Assembly: GCA_963855995.1 (NCBI GenBank)
Contig: OY979729.1
Coordinates: 7,396,115-7,460,114, forward strand
Source of the DNA: Muricea muricata
Taxonomy: Eukaryota; Cnidaria; Anthozoa; Malacalcyonacea; Plexauridae
Length of the DNA stretch: 64,000 nucleotides
Direction: 5' to 3'
The notes under the pieces were generated by a model that was not told where the DNA came from, ran no database searches, and saw only the letters and a list, made by a program, of their open reading frames with translations. A program made the position numbers and the translations under genes. Positions 1 through 10,079 of this stretch are shown piece by piece; the first letter of the stretch is position 1, and every line of letters starts with the position of its first letter.

Positions 1-608
1 CAATCTTAGTAAAAGTGGCTACGAATATTGTTCACAATTTAAATCCTGTATGACTGGATGTTTGTGTTAACATGCATTAAAATCAACCGCTAAAATTAAA
101 TGTACAATGTTTTATAACAATTAACAAAACAGAAGCGATAGGTTTTAGCTTCATTTCCAAGTATTTTATTTGTATTATTTTGTCACAAATAGTTAGAAGT
201 CCCTCGCGTACATATAAGGCCCCACCTGCATATATTTCTCGGACCACAGCAGACACTAGCATTCATAACCGTATTCTTTTGTCAAACTCAAAAATTGTTG
301 CATGACAGGACTTATATAGTATACCCAAATGACAATACAGTTGTTAATACTATACTTTATAAATTATGTAAACCAACAAAAGAAACTGCACAACTGCACA
401 AGGTAATTTTTGAAAGTTTGAGATTACCCCTCAAACGCTTCAGTTGTAAAGGAAAATGTCGGATAATCTTACATCCTGATTTATACTCTAAAAGGGACTG
501 TTTTGTTTTGTCAGGAATGTTGGACTGTTTCGTTTTGTTGCAATAATTTTCTTAAATTGTTATTACAAATTCGTTATTCGCGTTTTTTAACACATTTTTA
601 CTCTTACT
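1..608. other. Upstream flank of the YWTD-propeller gene
   Basis: This AT-rich stretch lies 5' of the first recognisable coding exon. The only long open frame (295-546, +) has no recognisable domain, starts at a non-ATG codon and has ordinary AT-rich composition, so it is not called a gene. The end of the stretch is a pyrimidine-rich tract running into CATGCAG at 609-615, which could be a splice acceptor. If so, this region would be a 5' UTR intron or an outron rather than a promoter. Confidence 0.5.
209..218 (+). promoter_or_regulatory. Possible TATA-like box
   Basis: TACATATAAG sits in a locally GC-richer patch followed by TATATTTCTCGG about 20 bases downstream. It would place a start site near 240-250, about 400 bases before the coding start at 652. 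This is motif resemblance only. AT-rich DNA produces many such strings. Confidence 0.2.
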
Positions 609-615
609 CATGCAG
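609..615 (+). promoter_or_regulatory. Possible splice acceptor before exon 1
   Basis: A pyrimidine-rich stretch (595-608) ends in CATGCAG directly before ATGATG at 616. This could be the acceptor of a 5' UTR intron, or a spliced-leader trans-splice site if the organism uses one, as some cnidarians do. The sequence alone cannot separate these from chance. Confidence 0.3.
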
Positions 616-651
616 ATGATGTTCACATTCGAGCATGCCAGTTACCACGAG

Positions 652-913
652 ATGAAAAAATTGGTTTTCATTTCGACAAAGATCACTGTTGGCCTTCTTA
701 TCTTGATATGCTTTGGGGCAAGTTTGGTCACCTGTAATGAAAGTATACCTTTCTGTGAAGAGCAATTGCAACGACTCAAACAGGACGTGGAAGTTTGGAA
801 TGAAAGATGCTGGAACAATACTGATCAAGGAACTAGTACACCCTACTGTGAAGCAGAGAAAGAATACAATCAAGAGAGGATGAAAATGCATGTTGAGATG
901 TGCTTTTATTCAG
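652..913 (+). CDS. Exon 1 of YWTD-propeller gene: signal peptide and Cys-containing ectodomain
   Basis: The product starts MKKLVFISTK, followed by a hydrophobic run (ITVGLLILICFGASLVT), a clear signal peptide. After it comes a polar, helix-prone segment with four or five cysteines and two N-glycosylation sequons (NES, NNT). The reading frame ends at CAG|GTTAGA; the donor GT is at 914-915, and one base (G at 913) is left over, giving phase 1. Exon 2 begins in the complementary phase, which recreates a glycine codon. Met652 is preferred because it begins the signal sequence and has G at -3. In-frame ATGs at 610, 616 and 619 would add 11-14 residues before it. The short Cys domain is not a family I recognise. 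Secretion or surface display is inferred from the signal peptide. Confidence 0.72.
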
Positions 914-1869
914 GTTAGAGTTTTATTATGAAAACAAATTGGGGGTTAAGGGTCTTTATCACTCACTTGCAGTTTTATCAGGATTAATGAAGATCTGTTT
1001 TATGTTTAAAAACATACTCAACACCATTGATTCAACATCATTATAAGTGTTGTTTGGCGCAACATGTATGTACATGTTTGCCTCGTTTGTAGAATGTGCT
1101 GAATGATGTTGAATCGATTTTGAACAAACTTCAATGTATGCTAGCCATCCCCGCATATTTTGTTGTAGCATAATTTGACTCATAACAGGTTTCCGTGGGT
1201 GGGGTTAGTGCAAAAAGAGTACTGCCCGGGACTGAGGACATGAGTTGCCTTGCTAATTTATGCAAGGAAGCTACCACGAGTTTTTTCATAATGTATTACC
1301 GTGATGTGACTGACGATTATGATTGACGTTTTTTAAGCATTATGTCATTAGAAACGTAGACAAATACAAGATAAAACATATTCTGAAGAAATACATCTTG
1401 CAAACTCAATCCTCGAGTTAAAATAATGTTTCTCAATTTTCTTAATTTTTCAATTGATGTATTGATGATTTTGAAATAAAACCGAAATATTAGTCTCAAC
1501 CCTTTCTTGTTTTTACCTCAAGTATTGAGTTTACCAGATGTATTTCTTCGGAACATGTTTTATTTTGTATTTAAATACATCGCATTAAAGTTCATTAGTT
1601 TTCTGTTCGGAAAGAAATAATACGGACAGGCATGTTTTCTGGTGTTATAGTTTAACAAAATCCTTTAAGCGAACACATTGTTTCTGTGTGTCAGTTTTCT
1701 CAATTTTGCAATTGATGTATTGCCAGGGCGGGGTGGTGTTTTCTGTGTCCCCAGAGTAGGCATATTCACTAACAATTTTTCTCCTACCATTGAGAATTAT
1801 AAATTGACTGATTCATCATGCATGCCATGTTCCACAATGGTAAAATCATGCTGCTGCAGTAACAGTGAC
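914..1869. other. Intron 1, left part: no gene seen
   Basis: This is AT-rich intron sequence with scattered stops in all frames. A short imperfect inverted pair around 1010-1125 (ATTGATTCAACATCATT and AATGATGTTGAATCG) with GGCGCAACATG between looks like a small MITE remnant. No domain was recognised in any frame. Confidence 0.4.
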
Positions 1870-2470
1870 GCGCAACGAGACGACTGTTAGGATCTTTTAT
1901 TGACATAAGCCACCACTTGAGAGAGTAATTGTGATCTATGTGAATTGTGAATTTGTTACCATAGAGGTTGTTTCGAGACATTCTGATGTCAGAAACTATT
2001 GCTAAGGCCTCCCGTTCAGTTGGACTATAATTTGTTTCACTGGGACTCAGATCTCGACCACCATAAGCAATTGCACGTTCACGCCTCTCCTGGATTTGGT
2101 CCAACGAAAAGCCAATGTCCGTTGCAGATGCATCAGTATATATGCATTTCAAACTGCAAAGAAAAATCGAGATAGGCAAGTATAGGGGCTGAAACGAGCG
2201 CGGATTTAAGAAAGTTAAATGCAACGTCGCAGGCTTGATCGCAAGTATAGGGAACATTCTTCTGTGTCAAACCACAGTCAAACGGTGAGCGGCGATGCGG
2301 TGTGTGCGAAATCTTGAATGAACCGGTGAGCAACTATGTGGCCAAGGTGTTCAACATGTGGCCTAGCGAACGAGCATTTCTGTGGTTTTAGTTTGATGTT
2401 TGCTGTACGTAGACAAGCGAAGATTTTTAAGACATCGTTTTTCAGACCATCGTGAGTGACAAATGTAGTT
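1870..2470 (-). pseudogene. Ty3/gypsy pol fragment: end of RT and RNase H
   Basis: Read on the minus strand, the right part (about 2340-2460) encodes the end of a gypsy reverse transcriptase with motifs like IKLKPQKCSF and HLGHIV. The left part encodes an RNase H domain with YTDASATDIG, the SPTEREALAIV motif and FTIHIDH. The two lie in different frames (around 2133-2330 and 1784-2257), so at least one frameshift has broken the gene. No LTRs were found near it, so it is a decayed internal fragment, antisense to the host gene within intron 1. Confidence 0.82.
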
Positions 2471-3289
2471 TTTGGTTTTGAGTGGTCATTGACTTGTCAT
2501 CGAAGATCCAATATGAAGTGGTAGTAAGTTCCTATGCGTCTTGTACTCGAGAAAAGAAATGAGAATCAAGACGACCTACCTTGTTCTGATCGAGATAGTC
2601 GACGCAATCAGTGTCTCCTTTTCTCGTCACGATATCACCAAGGGCAGCCCATGGACTGAGCGATGGTTGTATGACGCCTGGTTTAAGCTACGTTTTTACG
2701 TGTGCATCAGTTTTTTCCACGGATCGGAGGAGAAACATGGCATGGAGGCTTTCTAATTGGACGCTCATTGCCTGTACCATTGCGATGCTGAACTAAAGTT
2801 GTATGACCCAATTCTTGATCGTTCACAGCAAACACGTCACGGTTTACTTCAACGAGCGGAGTTAGATGCTCGTCTTCATTTAAATCATTGTCACAGAGAT
2901 CGGCAAAAAATCGTTAGACTGGGAGCTCCCGTAAGTGCACAGTGTCTGTAACGGCAACTGTAAATTATTCAGAGGCACCAAATTGATCCAAAATCGTCTG
3001 TCGATAAATGGTGATAGGCTGAGATGTAGGGCTACAGACGTGGTAATAGAAACGCTCTGGGAAAAAAATTGACCAATTTATTTCCTCAAATTTAGCATTC
3101 CTCTAATCAATTTTGAAAAGTTCGTTTAAAGGTTCACGGCTTCCTGATTGTTGAAAAATCAGAATGCACACCAATAAGATATAGCATTCTGACTAGTCAA
3201 TTAACATGAGGTCAGTTGTAAATCTTTCAGGAAACGTTTCAAAATTTTGAGGAATTGATCAGAGCAATTGCTAAGCTTGAGGAAATGAA
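2471..3289. other. Intron 1: no gene seen
   Basis: Short open frames at 2541-2951 overlap each other, carry no recognisable domain and are treated as chance. The stretch at 3080-3290 is AT-rich, with repeated TTGATCAGAG-like words but no clear repeat structure. Confidence 0.35.
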
Positions 3290-3292
3290 TTA

Positions 3293-3424
3293 GCCCCCGT
3301 TTAATACGTAGCATTTCAGTCGCCTCGAATGTAATTCAAGCAATAGATAATGAGATGGCTAAATTTATTATCTATTGTTTGAGTTGCGTTCGACGCGACT
3401 GAAATTCGACGTATAAACCAGGCC
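3293..3424. mobile_element. Tourist-like (PIF/Harbinger-type) hairpin MITE with TTA duplication
   Basis: This is a 132-bp near-palindrome. The left arm from GCCCCCGTTTAATACGT through AAGCAATAGATAAT is mirrored by the right arm from ATTATCTATTGTTTGAG to ACGTATAAACCAGGCC, with about 60-bp arms and a short loop. Direct TTA copies flank it at 3290-3292 and 3425-3427. A 3-bp TTA/TAA duplication with GGC-type ends is the hallmark of PIF/Harbinger MITEs. A Harbinger transposase pseudogene lies at 33.6 kb in the same window, but its termini were not compared. Confidence 0.8.
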
Positions 3425-3427
3425 TTA

Positions 3428-4424
3428 GTCAACTTGCCTATTGCGGTGACTGTAAGCAATTGAAATAGGACGGAATTTTCGTCTGCTAGTTTGACAAGAA
3501 TGGCTGCCCTGCAAAGGCCATGGCGTTCTGGCGTGCGCAGTAACTAAACCAGTCGTGTTATGGGATGAAACACCAGTGGGTATTCCCCTGCGTTCATCTA
3601 AAATTACAGAAAATGGCGGTAGTACCCATGTAAGAGAGTACAAAGCAGATTTTGTTGAGGAAAAGGAGCTGGCTTATCCACTGTTTGTGGGGGCAGGGAA
3701 AGGTGACCAGGGAAGTTAACTGACAATGCGACAAAAAGTCAGCGCACTGTATGGCGTGGAACATTAGGACCAGAAATACTGCCGTGGATCACAAGAGAAT
3801 TGTCACAGCAGGAAACACAAGCCCATCTAAATCTGAATTTATTAAAACATCTATGTATATCTATCTAAAAAATAGTGGGACAACATCAAAATGCTATTTG
3901 GTTTATCACTGAAGTTAGTCGAGCAAGCTTGTGAACGGTTCTATACTAGTAGACAAACAGCTCGCAGATGTTATTCTAGACTTGGATCAAGTCCGTCCCT
4001 TTTTAGGTCAAACGGGTCAAAAAAGTGGCCAGCCAAGTGAACGATTACAGGGAGAGACGGATTTGGCTCACCTGCAGTGTTTCAAAAATATATTTTTGGC
4101 AGGAAATAAAATAAATAGACTTGATGTTATTTTAAACGGTTTCAGTAAGCAAACCCAGCAACCTCGTTTTAACAAGTTATGACGTGTTACCAACCGAAAA
4201 ATAGGTCAGTAAAGTTGGCGCGCTTGCAGGTTAGCCAAGACCGTCCCTCCCTCAAAAGTTCCTGCGTAATTTCGACTCCTCGGACTCTACAGAGAGATGA
4301 ACTTGATCCAAGTCTAAGGCCATTGGACAATGCTTTTATTGTGTGTCGAGCGCGATATTACCCCTCTGCACGTCCAATCTATTCCAGTTATAAGCGTTCC
4401 AGATTCGTATACGATTTCCCCTGA
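3428..4424. other. Intron 1: no clear gene; possible BEL/Pao upstream remnant at the right end
   Basis: Open frames at 3931-4182 and 4179-4424 (+) abut the BEL/Pao integrase scrap that begins near 4425 and may be decayed pol upstream of it, but no motif was recognised in them. The rest shows nothing. Confidence 0.3.
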
Positions 4425-4933
4425 GCACAGAACGTGTGGATACGTGAAACTCAAGGCCAAGTTTGCTCTAATGAGCTTGCAAACATGAAGACCAAGACGA
4501 CGATTCGAATCACCTTAGCTCGACAACTCCGGCTTTTTCTCCTAGATGAAAATATCACTCCTTGCGGAGGAAGAATTCGCAACGCACCTTTGCAGTTTTC
4601 ATCAAATTTTCCAGTTTTGCTCCCTCCGAACCACCTTTTCACCACGTTAGTGGTTAAACCACACCCTAACCCACGTAGGCCAGCACTACTGGATTCCGAA
4701 AGCTCGTCAGTTTCTCAAGAAGTTGCCACGTCGCTGCGTAACGCGTCGCAAAGTTAATAGAAAACCGTACAAGGCGCCTGACCCACCACCATTTCCCTAC
4801 CTTCGACTGCTCGACTTGCTCCCATTTACTGTCACTAGAGTAGATTTTACCGGCGCAGTTTACGTGAAAACCTCGAATGCGTAGCTGATCTGACAGTTCC
4901 AGGCTTTGTCGCAGCGTTTCGACTTGTTAGTAA
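4425..4933 (+). pseudogene. BEL/Pao integrase fragment (zinc-binding region and start of core)
   Basis: In the plus frames one reads QVCSNELANMKTK, CGGRIRNAPL and LLPPNHLFTTLVV, the typical lead-in to the H2C2 zinc-binding region of BEL/Pao integrases. After a frameshift near 4700 come PDPPPFPYLR and VTRVDFTGAVYV, the start of the integrase core including the first catalytic Asp (VDFTGA). The frame then decays and is cut by the MITE at 4934. The remaining DDE residues are not visible downstream. This is a third BEL/Pao lineage in the window, in the opposite orientation to the two at the right end. Confidence 0.72.
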
Positions 4934-5147
4934 GACTATGTGAACACGAGGTCGTTTCCGAGCGTTTTCACATAAGATAAATTCAAATTAATCTCAACTA
5001 TGAAAACTTTTCATCGCATGAAGTGTTTAGCTTTTGCCCAAAGACGAGGTTCATGCTCGTTTTCATTAAATTTTGTCAACAAGCCTTGAGGTTCCTGAAA
5101 TAATTCGGAATGAAAACGCTCGGAAACGACACCGTGTGCACGTAGCC
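4934..5147. mobile_element. MITE with about 40-bp terminal inverted repeats
   Basis: The left end GACTATGTGAACACGAGG continues to GTCGTTTCCGAGCGTTTTCA. The right end is the reverse complement of GGCTACGTGCACACGGTG followed by the same GTCGTTTCCGAGCGTTTTCA. The flanks are TAA on the left and TTA on the right, which is suggestive of a PIF/Harbinger-like target but is not an exact direct duplication. It interrupts the BEL/Pao integrase remnant. The interior is AT-rich and non-coding. Confidence 0.75.
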
Positions 5148-5447
5148 TTAGTCGCCAATTCCTAACCTCTTCACGAAGATGATTCCTGTGATGACCCCAC
5201 CTTTATGTCTAAAGCTGCTTGTCAAATCGAACATCAAGCGTAGCAAAAAGACTAGTTAGTGCAACACTTTCGGAACCACTGGCGTCAAGAAAACTTAACT
5301 TCCTTATGTGAATTTTTAAAGTCTGTGGAAAGAACGAAGTAGAAATTAAAGTCAGTGATATTAGTACAATTGTGGCCACGTTAACACGAAATGCGTCAAA
5401 TGGATACTTGCGGCTGTAGAACGTCTCATTGAAAACGAACAAGCAAC

Positions 5448-5464
5448 GGGGGGGGGGGGGGGGG
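5448..5464. repeat. Poly-G tract (17 G)
   Basis: An uninterrupted run of 17 G in AT-rich intron DNA. It is one of eight G or C homopolymer runs of at least 10 in the window. Confidence 0.95.
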
Positions 5465-6060
5465 CATTATTGCTGCACAAACGATGCCCTGCAAGCATAT
5501 CCACTGGAAAAAGTCACTGGCAAAGAATCGGAGAAAAGGAGAATCCAATCTGCCCTTGTATATATGACAGTTTCATGTTTGCTCATATGACAATGTGAAC
5601 CTATGATTTAGAAGAAATAATCTATGGGGAAATGTTCAAACGTTCTAGCTACTACGAATATTTCATGTTTTTGGGCAACAGTTGTTGGTTATGCATGTTT
5701 GTCGGATGTAGTTGTTTTCCACAGTTATATCTTACATAAATTCTATCTACGCTGTTTAAACACACTGATCTCATAGTAAGTGGTTCAAACATGGCAGAAA
5801 TATAGGGAATAATATACAGATTACATAATTATACATTCGCAAGATCCTGCCTGTTCCAAAATTTATACACGTCAGGGCAAATGAGAACACTTTGGAAACT
5901 ATGTAATTGATAATATGAAAATAGTGGTGAATTTTTGTTTACAATTTTTGAATCTATGGGCTGGAAGGTAGAAAAATAACCAAATGATTTGGATGCTGAT
6001 CTGTAATCAATAATCACTACTTATTGTTTTATTTGAACGTGTATGAAAAATGACCCGGTT
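5465..6060. other. Intron 1: no gene seen
   Basis: AT-rich, with stops in all frames. No repeat or domain was recognised. Confidence 0.4.
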
Positions 6061-6330
6061 GGCAGTTTATTGTGATAGACTATCTCTTTTAGTTGCAAAA
6101 ATGTGCAATGTATAAATTGCTGAGTCAGCAAAAGTTGCGACGTCACTGGTTGGGTTAAGTTTGTTTAATAAGTACAACAGCGAGCATAGCTCAGTTATCA
6201 TTAACTCAGACACTACATGATAAGACGCATTGAAGAACATTTTCAATTTGCTGTCAAGGTAACACTGTCGTCCACTGCTCCCTCGCATTGTTTTTGTAAA
6301 ACAGCTGTATACTGGAAACTTAGGATAACA
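6061..6330 (-). repeat. Interspersed repeat X, copy 1 (reverse orientation)
   Basis: It shares AATTGCTGAGTCAGCAA, GCGACGTCAC, GAGCATAGCTCAGTTA and CAGCTGTATACTGGAA with the copies at 8.66, 9.34 and 27.1 kb. It is non-coding and looks like a short non-autonomous element. Its ends could not be fixed because the copies are diverged and mutually nested. Confidence 0.65.
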
Positions 6331-6419
6331 TAACATCAGAAATGGGTCTACTGCATATCTATACCTGTACATGACTAATTGTCCCTGAGAGGATAATAAT
6401 TTTAAAAAAATCCTACGAG

Positions 6420-7260
6420 TAGAAAGTTATAGAAATTCCTTTACAAGGGCTTCGAGACGACAGTGTTATATTACCAGCAAAATTTAATATCGTCTTCAAT
6501 GCGTCTTGTCATGTAGTATCTGTGTGTAAAATTTTGTTGAGTTAGACGACATTTACGGATCCGCATAGTCACGATATCAAATTGGAGAGTTTCAAGACGA
6601 GTTTAGCTCTTAAATATATGATAATATGACAGAATTTAATAACAACTACTGACAGAAAAAATGGTAAGAGTAAATATAACCACAAACTGCCCGAGCTCGA
6701 TGTCATGACCATACGGATCAGGTATCGTGTAAATGGCATCTTCGAGTTAATAATAACTGAACTATGCTCTGTTTAGCCTGTGCACAGACCTAAATGGAAA
6801 TGATTAAGGTCTGTAAATACTTGAAAGATTTCTTGTCCATGCATGAATTAAATCTCAAGTATTAAAGAATTAGAACGTTATAAAACATTAATTGATGTGT
6901 TTAAAATGGCGTTTTTTGGCAGAAAATTTTCAATTTGCTTTAAAGTTTAGCATGCCCATTTTTTCCTGTAAAAAAATCTTTACGATAAATTGCACTAGAC
7001 GCAAATATTTGCAATGTAAACCTAGAATAATATTAAGCATATTTAACTTAATTTGGTTCTCATTCTCTCGGCCAGGACAAGCAATTCTTCAAGTCTTAAT
7101 AAACCTTACTCTTTTAGAGTTCGGTCTGTGAACAGGCTATGCTCTGTTTTGTTTTCGTTAAACATGCTTACCCAATAGCAACTAGTGACGTCACAGCTTG
7201 TGATGAATTGGTAATTTATATTTTGCTCATTTTTGCGAATAATTTGGAAACAAATGCAGT
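6420..7260 (+). repeat. Interspersed repeat X, copy 2 (forward, interrupted)
   Basis: Segments at 6425-6545 (GTTATAGAAATTCC, CGACAGTG, CTTGTCATGTAGTA) and 7140-7250 (TTAAACATGCTTACCCAA, GACGTCACA, TTTTTGCGAATAA) correspond to the two ends of the intact-looking copy at 27.1-27.35 kb. They are separated here by about 600 bp of unrelated AT-rich DNA, probably an insertion. Confidence 0.55.
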
Positions 7261-7631
7261 GAACTGAAATAATAAGAATATTGTAAAATAAAATAATAAG
7301 AAGATTGTCAATACTACAATATTGTAATAAGAATATTGGCAGAATATTTAGATATTACAATTGTTATCGTCACATGATGTCATATAAGAAACTTTAATTT
7401 TGGTCTACGAAATGAAGAATAGTGAAAAATAATGCTAGCTAATCGCGCCGTAAAGGTCCGGCTCATTTCACCGAGCAAGATTGTTATTGCGATTTTTAGT
7501 GACTCTTTTTGTATCTACACTAGTTGCACTTACAGCCCATAAGCATACTGAATTCACTGTCAACACACAATTATAACATTTTAAAGTGTTTCTAAAAAAT
7601 AATCCGTGTTGATTTATCATTATTTCTGCAG

Positions 7632-8013
7632 GTCCATATCCCGAACCTTACTTGTTAATCAGATCGTGGAATGAAATCCGGGCGATTGATTTGTTAACTC
7701 TGGATACGACTGTCGTCATCAGTGGACTTACAGGTCGGGCGATGGATATTGACACTGTTGACAAGAAATTATACTTTCGCAAGGGAAACAATATATCCAG
7801 AGCAAACTATGATGGCAGCAGCGAGGAAGTTATTGTACAGAATGCTGAACCTTGGAGAGTAAGGGTGGACTGGAAAGGACGTCGCATATTCTGGACAAAA
7901 GGTCCTTTTGCTAATAAAGATATTTCCATGGCGACTTTAAATGGGCAGGAAAGAAGATTGCTTAAAACAACAGAGAACTGGGCTTTGGATTTGGCAGTAG
8001 ACTCGAACGCAGG
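7632..8013 (+). CDS. Exon 2: first half of a YWTD (LDL-receptor class B) beta-propeller
   Basis: The acceptor is TTTCTGCAG at 7623-7631 and the donor is AGG|GTGAGT with GT at 8014-8015. The 382-bp exon enters in phase 1 and leaves in phase 2. The product has three blade-like repeats, each with the LDLR-B pattern: LIRSWNEIRAIDLLT (blade 1); MDIDTVDKKLYF then ISRANYDGSSEE (blade 2); RVDWKGRRIFW then ISMATLNGQERR (blade 3). It ends LDLAVDSNAG, the opening strand of blade 4. Such propellers act in extracellular ligand binding and endosomal release in LDLR, LRP and nidogen. The ligand here cannot be inferred. Confidence 0.88.
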
Positions 8014-8019
8014 GTGAGT

Positions 8020-8655
8020 TTTATTGACTTGTAAAGGTTAAATTTTATCACTTTCTATTTCATTAATGATAAAATATTCAGTCGCTTGCGTGTAAAAAGC
8101 TCTCGTCGACTTCACTAGTGCGACCAGGTAACACATGTCCCGTACATACACACACTATGTGACGTAATACGTATTGTACTATCTACTGAATGATTATGCA
8201 GCTCATCGCCTAAAATTTTAAAATAAATTTATATTTCTACAATTTCTGCAGAATTACAAGTAAAATCAATTTACTACTGTTTAGAATAAAAAGTTACTTC
8301 TAATACGTGGTTCAAACACCACATTCTGTACGAGCTGAATTAGATAATTAAGTTTTATGCATGTAACATACACCCAGAGCGGACCAGAGACATGCGCATC
8401 CCTGGCAAAGATTCACCTGCACTAAATTGAGTCCTGGCAAAGTTTCATGTTCCATCCTGTAGTGGTATAGTAGTTTAGAAGGGTCCGGGAGCGTATGAAA
8501 TCCGAGGTCACAGCAACGTGAATGCAACGTCTAAATGAATTAGAATTGGCAGGTATTATGCAGCCACATGAATTTACAACTGAACAAGTTCGACAACACT
8601 CCATGCATTAAAGGTGTTAGCAATATTTTTTTATTCTTTATGTGAAAGAGCAAGG
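8020..8655. other. Intron 2, left edge: no gene seen
   Basis: AT-rich intron sequence after the exon 2 donor. The short minus-strand frames around 8422-8734 have no recognisable content. Confidence 0.4.
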
Positions 8656-8659
8656 CCGT

Positions 8660-9536
8660 AAAAATTGTACCTTTCTCTTTTAGTCGCGAAGTTATTCGCA
8701 AAAGTCTAAAACCGGAAAATTGCTGATTCAGCAAAAAAATTGTGACGTCATTACTTACATTTTATATTTTACACGCTTTGTCACATCACATTACGAGCAA
8801 ACCAAAAATACAAAAGACATTACGTGACAGGGTTATCACAACAGCTTTTGGTCTATTACTGTGATCCCAAAGAGACATTAGTGATTGCAAAGACATGCAC
8901 GAGACACGTATACAAAGTACATGCAGGATACATACAGAATACATACATGAACGCATACAGAACGATTTAACCCCGTTCCCAAAACCACGCGAGCGAGCTG
9001 AAAAAATATATAATGTTGCAAATGTCATGTTTCTATCACGTGAAATGGCATAAAATAGAAAAGATGAAACCTAGACAGAATATATTAGAATATTTTAAAA
9101 TATGCGAATAAATGTTATAAAAAACAATCAGAAATTACTTATTGGAGAGAAAGCATATACAATGATAGAGAAACACAAAATTCAAAAACTTTAAAAAATT
9201 TGAGCTGCGTGAGCGTAAGACACGTCTGTCTTGCACCCCTGCCTCGGTCTCGCAATTTCGTAAACCGTCGCAAATGTAATCAATTTATGTTTTCAATTCG
9301 GTCACTTGTATGATTAAATCTATCCAGTTCTAAACTTCTAACCATCTAACAGCCCTATACTAGTTGGGCAAGTATGTTATAATGAAGGAAAAACCAAGCA
9401 TAGCTCAGTTACTATTACCTCAATCACAATGACATTTTGCCCACAGATCAGGTCCCGCGCACGGTTTTTATAGCGCAGCTGTATACTGGAACTGGTTATG
9501 ATAACATAATATCAGAATGTGTCCGCTATATCTATG
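8660..9536 (-). repeat. Interspersed repeat X, copy 3 (reverse, split)
   Basis: The segment at 8680-8760 (GAAGTTATTCGCAAA, TTGCTGATTCAGCAA, GTGACGTCAT) and the segment at 9355-9536 (TAGTTGGGCAAGTATG, GCATAGCTCAGTTA, CAGCTGTATACTGGAA) match contiguous parts of copies 1 and 4. About 590 bp of other DNA has been inserted between them. The 3' LTR of the gypsy element at 9537 interrupts this copy, so repeat X was here first. Confidence 0.55.
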
Positions 9537-9737
9537 TGTAACGTACTGAGACACTCTAAATAACACTCTCAACTTTTAACAATTTATTCAGTACCGTTCA
9601 AACATGGACAACCATTCTCTCCGGGTGCACAGTCACTCTCCCTCGATTACATGAATCCCTACTGCTTAAATCCTTAATGTTAATTATTTATAATATTCTG
9701 TCATAACAGTGTCAAGCAATTACAACATCATGTTACA
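9537..9737 (-). repeat. Gypsy element 3' LTR
   Basis: The plus strand reads TGTAACGTACTGAGACAC through ATCATGTTACA, so the LTR has TG...CA ends on either strand. It aligns along its full length with 24430-24632 at roughly 90 percent by eye, including CTCTCCGGGTGCACAGTCAC and CCTCGATTACATGAA. The flanking 4 bp TATG is matched at the far end of the other LTR. Confidence 0.85.
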
Positions 9738-10061
9738 CTATCCCTCAACAATAGCACCCATGCCTATGCACAAATAACAATAGTACAAATATGTCTGCCC
9801 CCCACGAAAGCCGTACTGATCAGGCGCATGAACATTTTGCCTGAGATTCCTGGGCCTAACCCCTGGGATATGTGGAGCATTGTCGCAGTGAGGTTGAACG
9901 TTGTCTGTGGGAATAGTGTAAATCACCTGGTCGCTCCCAAGTTCTAGAGCAGGGCAGACAACCTTGCCCTTATCCGCTGGTGCGTAGCCAAGTTTCAACC
10001 AATCTTGATGAACCACCGTAATCTTACTTGTGCTCGATCTTATTTTGTTGTCGACACCCAT
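9738..10061 (-). pseudogene. Gypsy pol 3' end (integrase C-terminal region)
   Basis: The minus frame carries KIRSSTSKITVVHQDWLKL, the conserved end of Ty3/gypsy integrase that is usually written VVHxDRLKPY. It is followed by an acidic, Pro-rich tail that runs to a stop at the LTR border. The upstream integrase is absent. The usual Arg of DRLK is replaced by Trp. Confidence 0.75.
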
Positions 10062-10079
10062 CCTCTAAACGATTTCAAA

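Noticed and set aside
295-546. 83-codon open frame upstream of exon 1
   Set aside because: No ATG start, no recognisable domain and no coding signal beyond length. It is expected by chance in AT-rich DNA.
604-891. Minus-strand 95-codon frame opposite exon 1
   Set aside because: It is the antisense shadow of the exon, which has a better signal peptide and splice border.
2541-2951. Three overlapping plus-strand frames in intron 1
   Set aside because: They are mutually overlapping in different frames, with no motif and no splice signals.
4926-5150. Continuation of the BEL/Pao integrase
   Set aside because: The segment is bounded by inverted repeats and has no integrase motif. It is a MITE insertion.
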